DNA of 64,000 nt from CAVTHW01 sp963734625 (GTDB lineage: Bacteria; Acidobacteriota; Terriglobia; Bryobacterales; Bryobacteraceae), in contig CAVTHW010000018.1 of assembly GCA_963734625.1 (NCBI GenBank), forward strand, positions 62,001 to 126,000, given 5' to 3'. The notes beneath the pieces were generated by a model. That model was not told the origin of the DNA. It did no database searches and saw only the letters and a program-made list of their open reading frames with translations. This document shows, piece by piece, positions 8,279 to 18,855 of this stretch; the stretch's first letter is position 1; each line of letters starts with the position of its first letter. A program made the position numbers and the translations under genes.

Positions 8279-8308
8279 AGTAAGCGCTACTGTCTGCAAG
8301 CGCTATCA
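8279..8308. promoter_or_regulatory. Tandem LacI-type operators between GH4 and isomerase
   Basis: TGCAAGCGCTATCA (8295-8308) matches TGNAANCGNTTNCA at 13 of 14 positions, and a weaker site AGTAAGCGCTACTG (8279-8292) lies just upstream. Both centre on AGCGCT, as does the symporter operator. They sit in the middle of the divergent region 8112-8386 and could control both directions. I could not identify convincing -35/-10 pairs around them. Confidence 0.6.
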
Positions 8309-8386
8309 CCGCTTCAGCGATGCGCGTTTGTGGTAGCATGGCGGGGGGCTGGCGGAAGGTAAAGAGATTTCGCTGAAAGGATTCAT

Positions 8387-9790
8387 ATGTCCATGACATT
8401 CGGCTTAATAGTAGGCAATCGTGGTTTCTTCCCCGACCACCTCGCGCGAAGCGGGCGCGAGGAAATGATCGCGACTTTGGCGGCCGCCGGCTACGATGTG
8501 GTGTGCCCGACGCCGGATCAGACCAAGCACGGTGCCGTGGAAACCCGGCCCGAGGCGAAGCTCTGCGCCGAACTGTTCCGCGAGAATCGGGGCCGCATCG
8601 ACGGCATCATCGTGACCCTGCCCAACTTCGGCGAAGAGAGAGGTATCGCCGAGGCGCTGCGCCTGGCCGATCTGAACGTTCCGGTGCTGATCCAGGCCAC
8701 GCCCGACACGCCCGGCAAAATGTTGATTGCCGACCGGCGCGACAGCTTCTGCGGCAAGATGAGCGCCTGCAACAATCTGAAGCAGTACGGCATTCCGTAT
8801 TCGCTCACCACGCTCCACACGGAAGCTCCCGGTTCGGACCAGTTCAAGGCGGACCTGGCGTGGTTCGCCGCCGTGTGCCGCGTCGTAAACGGGTTGCGCA
8901 AGCTGCGCATTGGCGCTATCGGCGCGCGGCCGGCAGCCTTCAACACGGTGCGCTACAGCGAGAAACTGCTGGAGGCAAGCGGCATCGCCATCGAACCGAT
9001 TGATTTGTCCGAGATCTTCGGACGGATCGATAAGTTGTCCGACGCGGACCCGAAAGTGCGGACCAAGCTGGGTGCCATCCGTAGCTATGTGCCGGTGCAG
9101 CAGGCCCCCGAGGAAGCACTGGTAAAGATGGCGAAGCTGGGCGTGGTGATCGATGACTGGATGCAGGACAACGACCTGCAGGCGAGCGCCGTGCAATGCT
9201 GGACATCGATTGAGGAGTATTTCGGCGTGGTGCCCTGCACCGTCATGAGCATGATGAGCGACGGGCTGGTGTCGAGCGGCTGCGAAGTGGACGTGCCGGG
9301 CGTGGTGGCCATGCACGCCTTGCGGCTCGCCTCCGAAACTCCGAGCGCTCTGCTGGACTGGAACAACAATTACGGCGAAGACCCGGACAAGGCCGTCTGC
9401 TTCCATTGCAGCAACCTGCCGAAGCACTTCTTCAAGGACGTGCGAATGGACTTCCAGGAGATCATCGCGGGCTCCGTGGGGAAGGCGAATGCGTTTGGAA
9501 CCTGCGTGGGGCGGGTGAAGGCCGGTCCGATGAGTTTCGCCCGTTTCTCGACGGACGATGCGTCGGGCAAGATCCGCGGCTATGTGGGCCAGGGGCGCTT
9601 CACCGACGATCCGCTGGAAACGTTCGGCGGCGCGGGTGTGGTCGAGATTCCGCGCATGCAGCAATTGTTACGCTACATCTGCGAGAACGGCTTCGAGCAT
9701 CACGTGGCCGCCAGCTTGAGCACCAGCGCAGCGGCGGTCTACGAAGCCGCGAAGAACTACCTGGGCTGGGACGTTTACTGGCACCAATAG
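8387..9790 (+). CDS. L-fucose/L-arabinose isomerase-family protein
   Basis: A 467-residue protein related to the L-fucose isomerase fold, starting MSMTFGLIVGNRGFFPDHLA with an N-terminal Rossmann-like part (GIIVTLPNFGEERGIAEALR). The middle has SFCGKMSACNNLKQYGIPY, and the C-terminal half has VPCTVMSMMSDGLVSSGCE and GTCVGRVKAGPMSFARFSTD. Enzymes of this superfamily interconvert aldoses and ketoses with a metal ion. It is followed by AraB-like and AraD genes, so by context it may supply L-ribulose from L-arabinose in place of a classical AraA. AAAGGA precedes the ATG. Substrate is inference. Confidence 0.8.
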   Translation: MSMTFGLIVGNRGFFPDHLARSGREEMIATLAAAGYDVVCPTPDQTKHGAVETRPEAKLCAELFRENRGRIDGIIVTLPNFGEERGIAEALRLADLNVPVLIQATPDTPGKMLIADRRDSFCGKMSACNNLKQYGIPYSLTTLHTEAPGSDQFKADLAWFAAVCRVVNGLRKLRIGAIGARPAAFNTVRYSEKLLEASGIAIEPIDLSEIFGRIDKLSDADPKVRTKLGAIRSYVPVQQAPEEALVKMAKLGVVIDDWMQDNDLQASAVQCWTSIEEYFGVVPCTVMSMMSDGLVSSGCEVDVPGVVAMHALRLASETPSALLDWNNNYGEDPDKAVCFHCSNLPKHFFKDVRMDFQEIIAGSVGKANAFGTCVGRVKAGPMSFARFSTDDASGKIRGYVGQGRFTDDPLETFGGAGVVEIPRMQQLLRYICENGFEHHVAASLSTSAAAVYEAAKNYLGWDVYWHQ

Positions 9791-9800
9791 GAAAGACAAA

Positions 9801-11406
9801 ATGGCACTGGTAGCCGGGGTGGACTATGGCACGCTGAGCGTGCGTGTTTCCATCGTTGACAGCGAGCGCGGGCGGCTCGGTTCGGGCGTTGGCGAGATCC
9901 CTTTGCAGCGAAAGCGGGATGATCCCGACCACGCCACGCAGAGCCACGCCGATCACATGCGGGCGCTCGTGGAAGCGATGCAGAAGGCCCTGGCATCGGC
10001 GGGGGTGAAGGGCGAAGCGATCGAGGCGATCGCGGTGGACACGACCGGGTCGAGCGTGGTCCCCGTGGACGAAAACCTGGAGCCGCTGGACGATTACTAC
10101 CTCTGGTGCGACCACCGGGCCTGGCGCGAGGCCGCGCTGATCACCGAGACGGCTCACCGCACCGGCCTTCCAGCTATCGATTGGTGCGGCGGCGTGTATT
10201 CCTCGGAATGGGGTTTTTCCAAACTGCTGCACTGGCTGCGCCATAACCCGGAGAAACGCGCGCGATTCGCGACGGCGCTCGAGCATTGCGACATGATCGC
10301 GGCCACGCTGTGCGGGATTCACGAGCCGCGCGCAAGTCGCGCGCTCCATCTGCGCGATGGGGCACAAGTGGATGTGGAACGCCGCGCTCGGCGGCCTGCC
10401 CCCGGAGGAGTTTCTCGCCGAGGTCGATCCGCTGCTGGCGGGCGTAAGGGACCGGCTGGCGGGCCGCTATGCCACCAGCGATCAGATCGCCGGCCGGCTG
10501 TCGGATGAGTGGGCGGCCAAGCTGGGCTTGCGCGCCGGCATCCCGATTCCGGTGGGGGCCTTCGACGCCCACTGGGACGCGATCGGAGCGGGCGTCCGGC
10601 CGGGCGACGTGGTGAACGTGGTCGGCACGTCCACCTGCATCATGGCGATAGCGCCAGCGGCGAAGTTGATTCCGGGGGTGTGCGGCGTGGTGCAAGGCTC
10701 GATTCATCCCGCGATGGCGGGAATTGAAGCGGGGCTGTCGGCCACCGGCGACATCTTCGATGCGATCGCCCGGCGGGCGGGCACGACGGTAGCCGAACTG
10801 TCCCGCGGACTGGAGAACTACGCCGCCGGCGAGACCGGCCTCCTGCGGCTGACCTGGGACAACGGAGACCGGACCGTCCTGGTGAACCCGGAACTGAGCG
10901 GCATTACGCTCGGCTGGCGGCTGACGCACAATCCGCAGGACGAGTTGTTCGCGGCCATCGAAGGAACCGCCTTCCACACGCGCGTGATCCTGGAGAGAAT
11001 GGAGGAATACGGGACGCCGGTGCGCCGCGTCATCAACGGCGGCGGTATCCCCCAACGCAATCCGGTGCTGAACCAGGTGTACGCGAACGTCCTGAACAAG
11101 CCGATTCTCGTGCCCAAGGGCGATGTGACCAGCCTCGGTTCGGCGATCTTCGCGCTTCTGGCGGCGGGAACGTTCCGGTCCATAGAGGAGGCGCAGGACG
11201 CCCTGTGCCCCGGGCATGTGACGATTGAGCCCGAACGGCAGGCCCTGGCGGCATATGCGTCGCTATACCCGCTGTATCGCAAGCTCTACTTCGCGTTTGG
11301 GAGCCAGCGGGCGGACGCGGTTAATGCCGGCGACGTGCTGCCGCAGCTGCGCCGGATCGCGGCCGATGCGCGGGAGGCGCGCAATGCTCGAACAACTGCG
11401 GGCTGA
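9801..11406 (+). CDS. araB: FGGY sugar kinase, ribulokinase-like (frameshifted)
   Basis: FGGY kinases phosphorylate sugars with ATP. The first part (ATG 9801, AGGAAAG in front) has the phosphate-1 motif GVDYGTLSVRVSIVD and AVDTTGSSVVPVDENLEPLD. The second part has RSICAMGHKWMWNAALGG, GAFDAHWDAIGAGV, VVGTSTCIM and the closing GGGIPQRNPVLNQVYAN ... DVTSLGSAIFA signature. These are ribulokinase (AraB) hallmarks. The frames join at about 10330 in the run CCGCGCGC, where one extra base explains the break, so the gene is probably intact in life. Its 3-prime end overlaps araD by 23 bases. Confidence 0.88.
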
Positions 11407-12070
11407 GGTTCTGGACGCAAATCTCGAACTGGTTCGGCGCGGGCTGGTGATCTATACCTTCGGTAACGCGAGCGGCGTGTCGCGCGAGGAGGGACTGATC
11501 GTCATCAAGCCGAGCGGGGTTCCATACGAGGAGATGACCCCGGCGGACATGGTGATCACGGATCTGGAAGGGCGCACTGTTGAAGGCCGGTTGCGGCCGT
11601 CCTCGGATTTGCCGACGCACGCCGCGCTGTATCGTGCGTTCCCCTCGATCGGCGGCGTGGTGCACACTCACTCGCGCCACGCCACGGCCTGGGCGCAGGC
11701 CCGCCGCGAGATCCCCTGCTTCGGCACGACGCACGCGGACTACTTCCGCGGTCCGGTGCCCGTTACCTCGCCGCTTACGCCGGAGGAGATCGAGGCCGAT
11801 TACGAGGCCAACACCGGGCAGGCAATCGTCAGAGTGGCGGGACTCGAGCCGCTCGGCTGCCCCGCGGCGCTGGTTGCCGGCCACGGGCCGTTCTGCTGGG
11901 GCAAGTCCGCGATGGATGCGGCGCGGATGGCGGCGATCGTCGAAGAACTGGCGGCAATGGCCTGGCAGACGCTCGGCATCAATCCCGGCGCCTCCCCCAT
12001 TCCGGACGCGCTGCGCGACAAGCACTACTTCCGCAAACACGGACCGAACGCGTCCTACGGCCAGGGGTAG
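11384..12070 (+). CDS. araD: L-ribulose-5-phosphate 4-epimerase
   Basis: A class II aldolase/adducin-family enzyme of 228 residues converting L-ribulose 5-phosphate to D-xylulose 5-phosphate. The zinc ligands are seen in VHTHSRHATAWAQA and the family motif THADYFRGPVPVT; NASGVSREEGLIVIKPSG and AGHGPFCWGK bind the phosphate and complete the site. These match AraD much better than L-fuculose-phosphate aldolase. GGGAGG precedes the ATG at 11384, which lies inside the end of the kinase gene, so the two are translationally coupled. Together with the kinase it forms an araBD pair feeding the pentose phosphate pathway. Confidence 0.93.
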   Translation: MLEQLRAEVLDANLELVRRGLVIYTFGNASGVSREEGLIVIKPSGVPYEEMTPADMVITDLEGRTVEGRLRPSSDLPTHAALYRAFPSIGGVVHTHSRHATAWAQARREIPCFGTTHADYFRGPVPVTSPLTPEEIEADYEANTGQAIVRVAGLEPLGCPAALVAGHGPFCWGKSAMDAARMAAIVEELAAMAWQTLGINPGASPIPDALRDKHYFRKHGPNASYGQG

Positions 12071-12147
12071 AGCCGGCACAGCGAGCCTTGCGCGGAAATC
12101 TCGGTAGAATGGTTCGCGGCCCTTGGGTCACGGAAGGAAGGGAATAC

Positions 12148-13026
12148 ATGAGCCTTGAGAAGGCGGGAGTCTCGCGGCGTGGATTCATGAGTGGGGCCGC
12201 AATCGGCGGCAGCGCTCTGCTCGCGGCAGGCGCGCCGGCGCCAGTGGAGAAGGATGCCGGCTTCCATCTTGGCATCACAACCTACAACGTGCTGGCGGAT
12301 TGGGATCTGGACAAGATCCTGACGACCCTTCCAGGTTTCGGCTTTGAGGCTGTCGAACTGAGGACCACGCATAAGCACGGAGTGGAGCCGTCCCTGGGCC
12401 CGCAGGAGCGCGCGGCGGTGCGTAAGAAGTTCGAAGCCGGCAAACTGCGTCTGTTGAGCTACGGCACGGTCTGCGAGTTCCAGGCAGTGGATCCGGACGT
12501 GAGGAAGAAGAATGTCGAGAGCGGCAAGGAATGGGTCCTCCTGGCGCGGGACACGGGCGCCATGGCGATCCGGGTCCGGCCCAACGGGCTGCCCCAGGGG
12601 GTTCCCACCGATACCACCGTCAAGAACATAGGGGATTGCCTGCGCGAACTGGGTGACTTCGGCGCTGTCCACGGCATCGAGATCTGGATGGAGGTGCATG
12701 GCTCGCAGACTCAAAACCCGCCCATTTCGGCTGCGATCATGCGCGCCGCGAATCATAAGAATGTCGGCGTCTGCTGGAACTCCAACCCCACCGACGTGGT
12801 CGACGGCTCGGTGAAATCGAGCTTCGAGTTGCTGCGCCCGTATATCAAGAACGCGCACATCACCGAACTGGCGGACGAGAAGTACCCATGGCGGGAGTTG
12901 TTCACCCTCTTGCGGCAGTCCGGCTATAGCCGCTACACGCTGTGCGAGGCGCAAGCCAGCAAAGAGCCGGAGCGGTTTCTCCGCTGGTATAAAGCGCTAT
13001 GGACGGAGCTTTGCCGCGGAAGCTAG
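12148..13026 (+). CDS. Exported sugar-phosphate isomerase/epimerase-like TIM barrel
   Basis: A 292-residue protein with a Tat-type leader (SRRGFMSGAAIGGSALLAAG, about residues 9-28) followed by an AP-endonuclease/xylose-isomerase-like barrel. Visible barrel parts are LGITTYNVLADWDLDKIL, GFEAVELRTTHKHG, IEIWMEVHGS, NVGVCWNSNP, YIKNAHITEL and YTLCEAQASKEPERF. The Glu and His residues at the ends of these strands resemble the metal site of the family. The ATG at 12148 is chosen because AAGGAAGGG lies before it and it gives the twin-arginine leader directly. It follows araD and probably belongs to the same sugar operon. The substrate is unknown. Confidence 0.8.
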   Translation: MSLEKAGVSRRGFMSGAAIGGSALLAAGAPAPVEKDAGFHLGITTYNVLADWDLDKILTTLPGFGFEAVELRTTHKHGVEPSLGPQERAAVRKKFEAGKLRLLSYGTVCEFQAVDPDVRKKNVESGKEWVLLARDTGAMAIRVRPNGLPQGVPTDTTVKNIGDCLRELGDFGAVHGIEIWMEVHGSQTQNPPISAAIMRAANHKNVGVCWNSNPTDVVDGSVKSSFELLRPYIKNAHITELADEKYPWRELFTLLRQSGYSRYTLCEAQASKEPERFLRWYKALWTELCRGS

Positions 13027-13030
13027 TGTC

Positions 13031-13084
13031 GGTGCTTCTGGCTCAGCGAGATACCACTGAACCACGACCGGGAGGGAGTGGTCA
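13031..13084. repeat. Dispersed repeat, third unit
   Basis: This copy carries the arm core GCTTCTGGCTCAGCGAG (within 13031-13051) and CACGACCGGGAGGGAGTGG (13063-13081). It matches the reverse complement of 1008-1052. It lies between the convergent ends of the TIM-barrel and GH57 genes. Confidence 0.75.
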
Positions 13085-13104
13085 CGTGGGCTTGACGTAC
13101 GCCG

Positions 13105-15208
13105 CTACCCACCCCACGCCCCTGGTTCCGCGGTGCGGCACTCCAGCCAGCCATACACGGGCAGGGCATCCATGGGGAGGCCGTCGCGCCAAAGGGAGAT
13201 CTGGACCTTTGCCGGCTGGCCCGGCGCGTCGAGCGGCAGCCGCACTTCCAGCACCTTCGAGAAGAAGGCCTCGGCGCCGCGCCGGATCTGCCACCACCGC
13301 TTGTCCCGCTTCGAGGCGGATCCTCAGGGATGCCGAGTTGATGTTGATCCGCACTTCCGTCCCGGGGAGGGTGTCCTCCACCCCGGGCTCGAAGTCAATC
13401 CTCAGGAACAGGCTCGCACCGTCGCAGCCATAATACAGTTCGCGAACCAGCGCCGTGCCCCCATGCATCGAGCCCGAGCGCCCATCTACTTTGTAAATTC
13501 CGGCCCCCAGCCACTCGAAGAAGGACGTTACTTCGCCGTCCAGGGTGGGCCGGATGTGGGCCGAAGGCGGGGCGTGGAAGTCGCGCACGGGCATTGCCAG
13601 AATGGGACGGGACAACTCCTCGGGAGGCGCCAGACCCAAGGCGCGGTAGACGTTCGCCAGGTGGCCCCGGTAGAGCTTGTCGAACTCGGGGCGGTTGGCC
13701 GATTCGTGCTCCGGCCCGTACCACCAGCACCAGTCGCTCCCCTCGGCGATCAGCAGTTCCTCCAGCGCCAGATTGCGGGCCTCCTCGCTCAAAGCGCGCC
13801 CTTCCGGAGCGGCGGTAGTGCGCTCGTACGTCTGCCGGGCTCTCAGCAGGTGCTCCCAGGCCTGGTTGTCCTCCTGCGCGCCGATCCAGATGTCGAAGTT
13901 GGCGTTGATCCAGGACCCTGGGAAGATGTGCGTCAGCGGAGCCGGCTCCATCCGGTCGAGCGCTTCGGTGAGCGTCAAGGCCTCGATTTTCGGGTCGCTG
14001 GAAATCAGACGGTAGAGTTCCCGCAGGAAGGGGCGGCCGTTGCTCTCGTAATACTCCCAGGCGTTCTCGCCGTCGAGGATGACCGGCACCAGCGCGTCCC
14101 GCCCGTCGCTCAGGAGGCCGCGGCAGTTCTCCTGAACGCGATGCAGCAGGTCGGCCGCGGCTTCGGCGGCCCCCATCCGCGAGTACACAAAACCCACCAG
14201 GTCGCTGAGGAAGTGATCGCGGAAGACCATCCGGATCTCCCTCCCGTCCCGCCTCCAGGCGTACGGCCTGTAGATCTCCGCGGGGCCCGCGTTCGCGCCC
14301 AGCGTCCGGCTGAGCACGCCGTTGTCGGTCGCCGCCCAGCGAAAGCCCAGCTCGGCCGCGATCGCGAGGGCCTCGTCGGACACCGATCCCTCCGAGGGCC
14401 ACAGCCCTACCGGCGGCTTGCCGAATCGCTCCGATGATGTAGCCGCGGGCGCGTTCAAGCTGGAGCCGGGCGTCTTCCGCGTAGCGAAAGCGGCTGGGAA
14501 GCGGCAGGTGCGGGTGCGCGATCTCGGCGACGTTCGAGTCGCACAGCAGCGGCAGGATGGGGTGGTAGAAAGGCGTGGTGGAGATTTCGATCTGCCCGCG
14601 CGAGGCCAGTTCCTGATAAGCGGGCAGCACGGTCGCCAGGAACTCGGTCTGCTTTTGCCCCAGCCGGGCCTGGTCGTCGGAGCGTGTAATCGCGCCCTTT
14701 CAGGACCAGTTCCTGGATTTCGCGATCGTCCCGCAGGCTGTCTTCGTCAAACCACGCCAGTTGCGACAGCACTTGCAGGTCGCGCCAGGCCTGCGCGCCG
14801 AACATGCGCCGCGCCAGCGCCGGGTTGCGCCCGGTGCCCTGCCAGGCGTCGTAGAGTTCGCCGTAGCGCGGGTAGCGATAAATTATGCGCGACGGATTGG
14901 CCTGGAAGAAATACCGCAGAATGAAGCTCTGCTCCTCTTCGGTGAGGCTCTCGGCCGGCTTCAGCGCGCAGCGCAGGAACGGGTCCGAGGCCTGGCCCGA
15001 GGCGTACTCCTCAACCTGCATCAGCATGGAGGGGACCACGTTGAACGTCTGGTGAACGCTCGGGAATTCGTCCAGGATGCGCACCATCCCCCGGTAATCC
15101 TTCAGCGCGTGCAGCCGCGTCCAGGGCAGCTTGGTACTCGCCCGAGACCAGGTCCTTGTAGAAGGGCTGGTGCATGTGCCAGAGGAAACAAAGGTAGATC
15201 TTCGGCAT
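13105..15208 (-). CDS. Glycoside hydrolase family 57 (frameshifted)
   Basis: GH57 enzymes hydrolyse or transfer alpha-glucans. The start MPKIYLCFLWHMHQPFYKD has the first family motif. Later come GLWPSEGSVSDEA with the nucleophile glutamate, FRDHFLSDLVGFVY with the acid/base aspartate, and VILDGENAWEYY. The C-terminal beta domain ends LPVYGWLECRT ... AWGG at TAG 13105. The reading frame changes near 15140, 14690, 14437 and 13300, each explained by one base, while all segments remain conserved. The full protein would be about 700 residues. It starts 5 bases after the beta-propeller gene stop. With the alpha-glucan phosphorylase at 59.9 kb it suggests glycogen metabolism. Confidence 0.88.
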
Positions 15209-15213
15209 CGGGT

Positions 15214-17179
15214 CTACTGGGCCGCCGCCAGGTACGGAGTCGTGTCCGGCGTTGTCTGAAAACAGGCGGCCAGGGTGCGCGCCGCGGCGTCGAACTGGGT
15301 CATGGGGCGCAGACCCAGGATCAGCTCCGCCGTGCGCAACACCGAGAGCGTGTTGTACATCGTGCCATCCACGATCTTCCTCTTCACATACGGCGAGATT
15401 ACCAGGGCCGGCGCGCGTTCCCGGACGCCCGTACCCATGACGAATATCGACATTTTCGGCCAGAAACTGCTCTTCGAAAGCGCCGCAATCATCGCGCCGG
15501 CCGCGCGGTCGCTCGCCGCCGCCGGCTGGCCCGCGAGGCGCACCAGCAGCAGGCGCGGCATTTGTTTGGCCGTCTCGAATCCTTCCAGGTCGCGCTGGAG
15601 CAGCCCGGCTGTCTCGGTGTCGGAGCCGCCGGGGCCATACATCTTCACGGTCATGCCGGCGTTTCGAGCGTTGGTCCAAAGATAGCCGGCGGGGGGCGTC
15701 ACGGCCGCGTCGTCGGCGCTGAAACTGTCGGCGGCGCGGCTGCGCGAGAGCTTCTGCACGTAATCGGAAGCAATGCCCGCCGTCGCCCACTGGTAGGCCT
15801 CGACGGCGCTGTTGCCGACGCATGTGGAAGTTGTCGAGCAGCGCGAACTCCCGCGCCAGCTTCTGATGATTGGGCGAAGCTTGCGCGTCGGCGGCCTCGA
15901 CGATATACACGACGTAGTCAATCGGCGTAGGATTGGCCGGGTCCGAGGGGACTGGATTGCCCGCGCCCGTGCCCGCGTCAAACAGCTTGCTGTCGCGGTA
16001 CGGCGAGTTCTCGCTGACGGTCCTGGTGTACCGGTCCAACTGCTCCGCTTCGAAGGGTTCGATGAAAGATACGGTTCCGGCGGGTTGGCCCCGATCCAGC
16101 CCGTTCAATACCGCCAGCTTCCCTTTGGGCAACCAGCGCACGGCGGTCGGATAGCGGCCGGTCGGAATGAAGCCCAGCACCCGGCTGACGCTGGACGACA
16201 CATCCAGGACGCTTACGGCATTGGCGTCCGAGCAGGCCACGTAGAGCCTGCTGGTTTCGGGATCGAAGGCCAGCGCGCTCGGCGTCATCCCGGCCGGCTG
16301 ATCGGGAGTGAGCGCGATGGAGATCACTTCGGCGGTGCGCAATTCCTGGCTGGCGGTCACACCCACGGAGTAGACCGTGTTCGTGTTGGATGCGGCGACA
16401 AAGATCCGGGCGGCATAGGCGACCTCCTCGCCCTCCATCTCCGGCTTCGGTTTTCCGGGGGCCCAAACCATATCCGTGGGGTGAGGCCCCAGCCGCGTCC
16501 GGCTCAGAATGTTCCCGTTCCCGGTCTCCTGGTGATACACGCTCCCTTCCGCCCAACTGGAGACGAAGAACGACTTGCCGTCGGGATGGAAAAGGATGCG
16601 GTAGGGACGGCGGCCCGTCTTGAAGCGTTCAATCACGCGCCCCGATTGGGGATTGATCACGGCAATCGAGCCTTGATAGAAGTCGGCGGCATAGATCAGT
16701 CGCCCATCCGGGGAAAGCGCCACGTCGCCCACGAAATCGCGGCCGGTGCGCTTGGCCGGCTCAACCACGGGGAAGCTGCGGGCCGGTTGCAGCTTCCCAT
16801 TCTGGAAGGAAAACTCGAGCACCGCGGCCTGTGCGCCGCCTCCCGCGTATACCCGGTCGCCCTTGGGACTGAAGGCCAGACCGAGGAAGGCGTCCGGCAG
16901 GGAGACGCGGCTGGTCTCCGCGCCGGAAGCGGTCTCCAGCACCGTGATCGACGGCGGAGCGCCTCCGTTGAGGACCAGCAGATACCTGCCGTCCGGCGAC
17001 ATGGCGCTGGCCATGGGGAACGCGCCGGAGGGAACCTGCTTGCCCGCCGGATTGAGCCGCCAGCCGGTGTTCAAGAGGAAACCGCCGCCGGCCAGCGGCC
17101 CCGGCTGCTCACGAGTCGCGGGTTGAGAGAACAGCAAGGCCGCGCCCGCCAGCGCGGCGAGCGCACGGAGTATCTTCAT
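15214..17179 (-). CDS. YncE-like beta-propeller with degenerate phosphatase domain (frameshifted)
   Basis: An exported protein (leader about residues 1-20) with a YVTN/YncE-type seven-bladed propeller, shown by repeats such as MSPDGRYLLVLNGG, ALSPDGRLIYAADFYQGSIA and LYVACSDANAVSVLDV. The C-terminal part aligns with the alkaline-phosphatase-like domain of bifunctional YncE proteins (DYVVYIVE, WATAGIASDYVQKL, APALVISPYVKRKIVDGTMYN, FDAAARTLAACF). The usual metal-binding and nucleophile segments (KENRTYDQ-like and EDDAQDGPDHVDAHR-like) are replaced or missing, so catalysis is doubtful. One frameshift lies near 15825. Its ATG overlaps the nadE stop (ATGA). Confidence 0.8.
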
Positions 17180-18826
17180 TCGAAGAACCTCTGGGCGATG
17201 GGGAACCGCCGGCCCATTCCGAAGGCCTTGGTAGTGACCTTCAGACCGGGAGCCGCCTGCTGGCGTTTGTACTCGTTCCGGTCCACCTTGTTCACGATGT
17301 TCCGGACCAGCTCGATCGGCAGGTTGTTTTCCGCGGCGATCTCACCCGGCGTCCGGGACTCCTCGACGTAGCCCCGCAGAATGGCGTCGAGCACGTCGTA
17401 ACCGGGAAGCGAGTCCGTGTCCTTCTGGTTGGGGCGGAGCTCCGCCGACGGCGGCTTGGTGAACACGCTCTCGGGAATCGCTCCGGGATGCCGGCGGTTG
17501 GCGACCCGGGACAGCTCATAAACCAAGGTCTTCGGCACGTCGCTGATCACGCCCAGGCCGCCGATCATGTCGCCGTAGAGCGTGCAGTAGCCGACCGCGA
17601 TCTCGCTCTTGTTCCCGGTGGTCAGCACCAGCGCGTTCCACTTGTTGGACAGCGCCATGAGCGTTACGCCGCGCAGCCGCGCCTGGAGGTTTTCCTCGGT
17701 CACGTCCCTGGCCGCGCCCTGGAAAAGGGGCGCCAGCATTTCAAGGTACTTCTCGTAGACCCCCGTGATGCCGGCCACCTTGAAACGGATGCCCAGGTTC
17801 TGAGCGAGCGCCCGGGCGTCGGTGAGGCTGCCTTCGGAAGAATACGGCCCCGGCATCGCCACGCCCTCGACGTTCTCGCAGCCCACGGCGTCGGCCGCGA
17901 TCACCGCGGTCAGGGACGAGTCAATCCCGCCGCTCAGCCCCAGCAGAACTCCGCGAAACCCGCATTTGCGGATGTAATCCCGCGAGCCGAGCACCAGGGC
18001 ATCGTACACCGCCTCGCGCTCGTCCGCGTGGCTCTCGCGCACTTCGCCCGGCCCGCCGCCGGTGTCCACGAAGACCAGATCCTCGGCGAAGGAAGCCGCG
18101 GCCCCGATCAGGCGGGCTTCGGCGTCCAGGGCAAAGCTGCTGCCGTCGAAAACCAGCTGGTCGTTGCCGCCCACCTGATTGACGTAGACCACCGGCAGCT
18201 TGTGCCGTTTCGCCGAGGTCGCGAAAACCTCACGGCGCAGCGCCCTCTTGCCCATGTGATACGGCGAGGCGTTGATGCTGATTAGAACTTCCGCGCCCTG
18301 CGCCGCGAGCTCTTCGACCGGGTCCCGGCGGTATAGCCGCCGCTCCCAGTACTGTTTGTCGTTCCAGGCGTCCTCGCAAATCGTCAGGGCCACCTTCGCT
18401 GCCCTGGATCTCGCAAAGACCCTGGTGCTCGGCGGGGACGAAGTAGCGAGCCTCGTCGAAGACGTCATAGGTGGGCAGCAGCATCTTGCTTTGCCGGAAG
18501 ATGATCTCGCCGCGCTCAATCACCGCCGCGCTGTTGGTGGCGGATTTGCCGGTCGGCGACGCCGATCGGCCCACGTAGCCGCAGATCAGGCTGGCGCCCA
18601 GGCCGGCGGTTTCGTGCGCCAGCCGTTCAAGCTGCTGCCCGGTCCGCTCCAGAAAACTGGGTTTCTCAACCAGATCGCGCGGGGGATAGCCGGTGAGGCT
18701 CAGTTCGGGGAAAACAATAAGCTGCGCCCCGCCGGCAGCCCCCCGCCGCGCAGTTTCCAGGATCAGGTCCGCGTTGCCGGGAAGGTCCCCAACGGTGGGG
18801 TTGATTTGAGCCAGGGCGATACGCAT
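17176..18826 (-). CDS. nadE: Glutamine-dependent NAD+ synthetase (frameshifted)
   Basis: It makes NAD+ from deamido-NAD+, ATP and glutamine in the cytosol. The N-terminal nitrilase-type glutaminase carries the triad as Glu in FPELSLTGYPPRD, Lys in KMLLPTYDVFDEARYF and Cys in LTICEDAW. The C-terminal synthetase has the PP-loop LLGLSGGIDSSLTAV and TTGNKSEIAVGYCTLYGDM. The total length of about 550 residues fits the two-domain form. One single-base break lies near 18395 (before KVALTICEDAW). It follows nadA on the same strand, a sensible biosynthetic pairing, and overlaps the next gene by 4 bases. Confidence 0.92.
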
Positions 18827-18855
18827 GGGAACCTACTATTGTAGGGGCAACCGGT

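Noticed and set aside
15812..17371. Long plus-strand frame opposite the beta-propeller gene
   Set aside because: The opposite strand encodes recognisable propeller blades; this frame has no family features.
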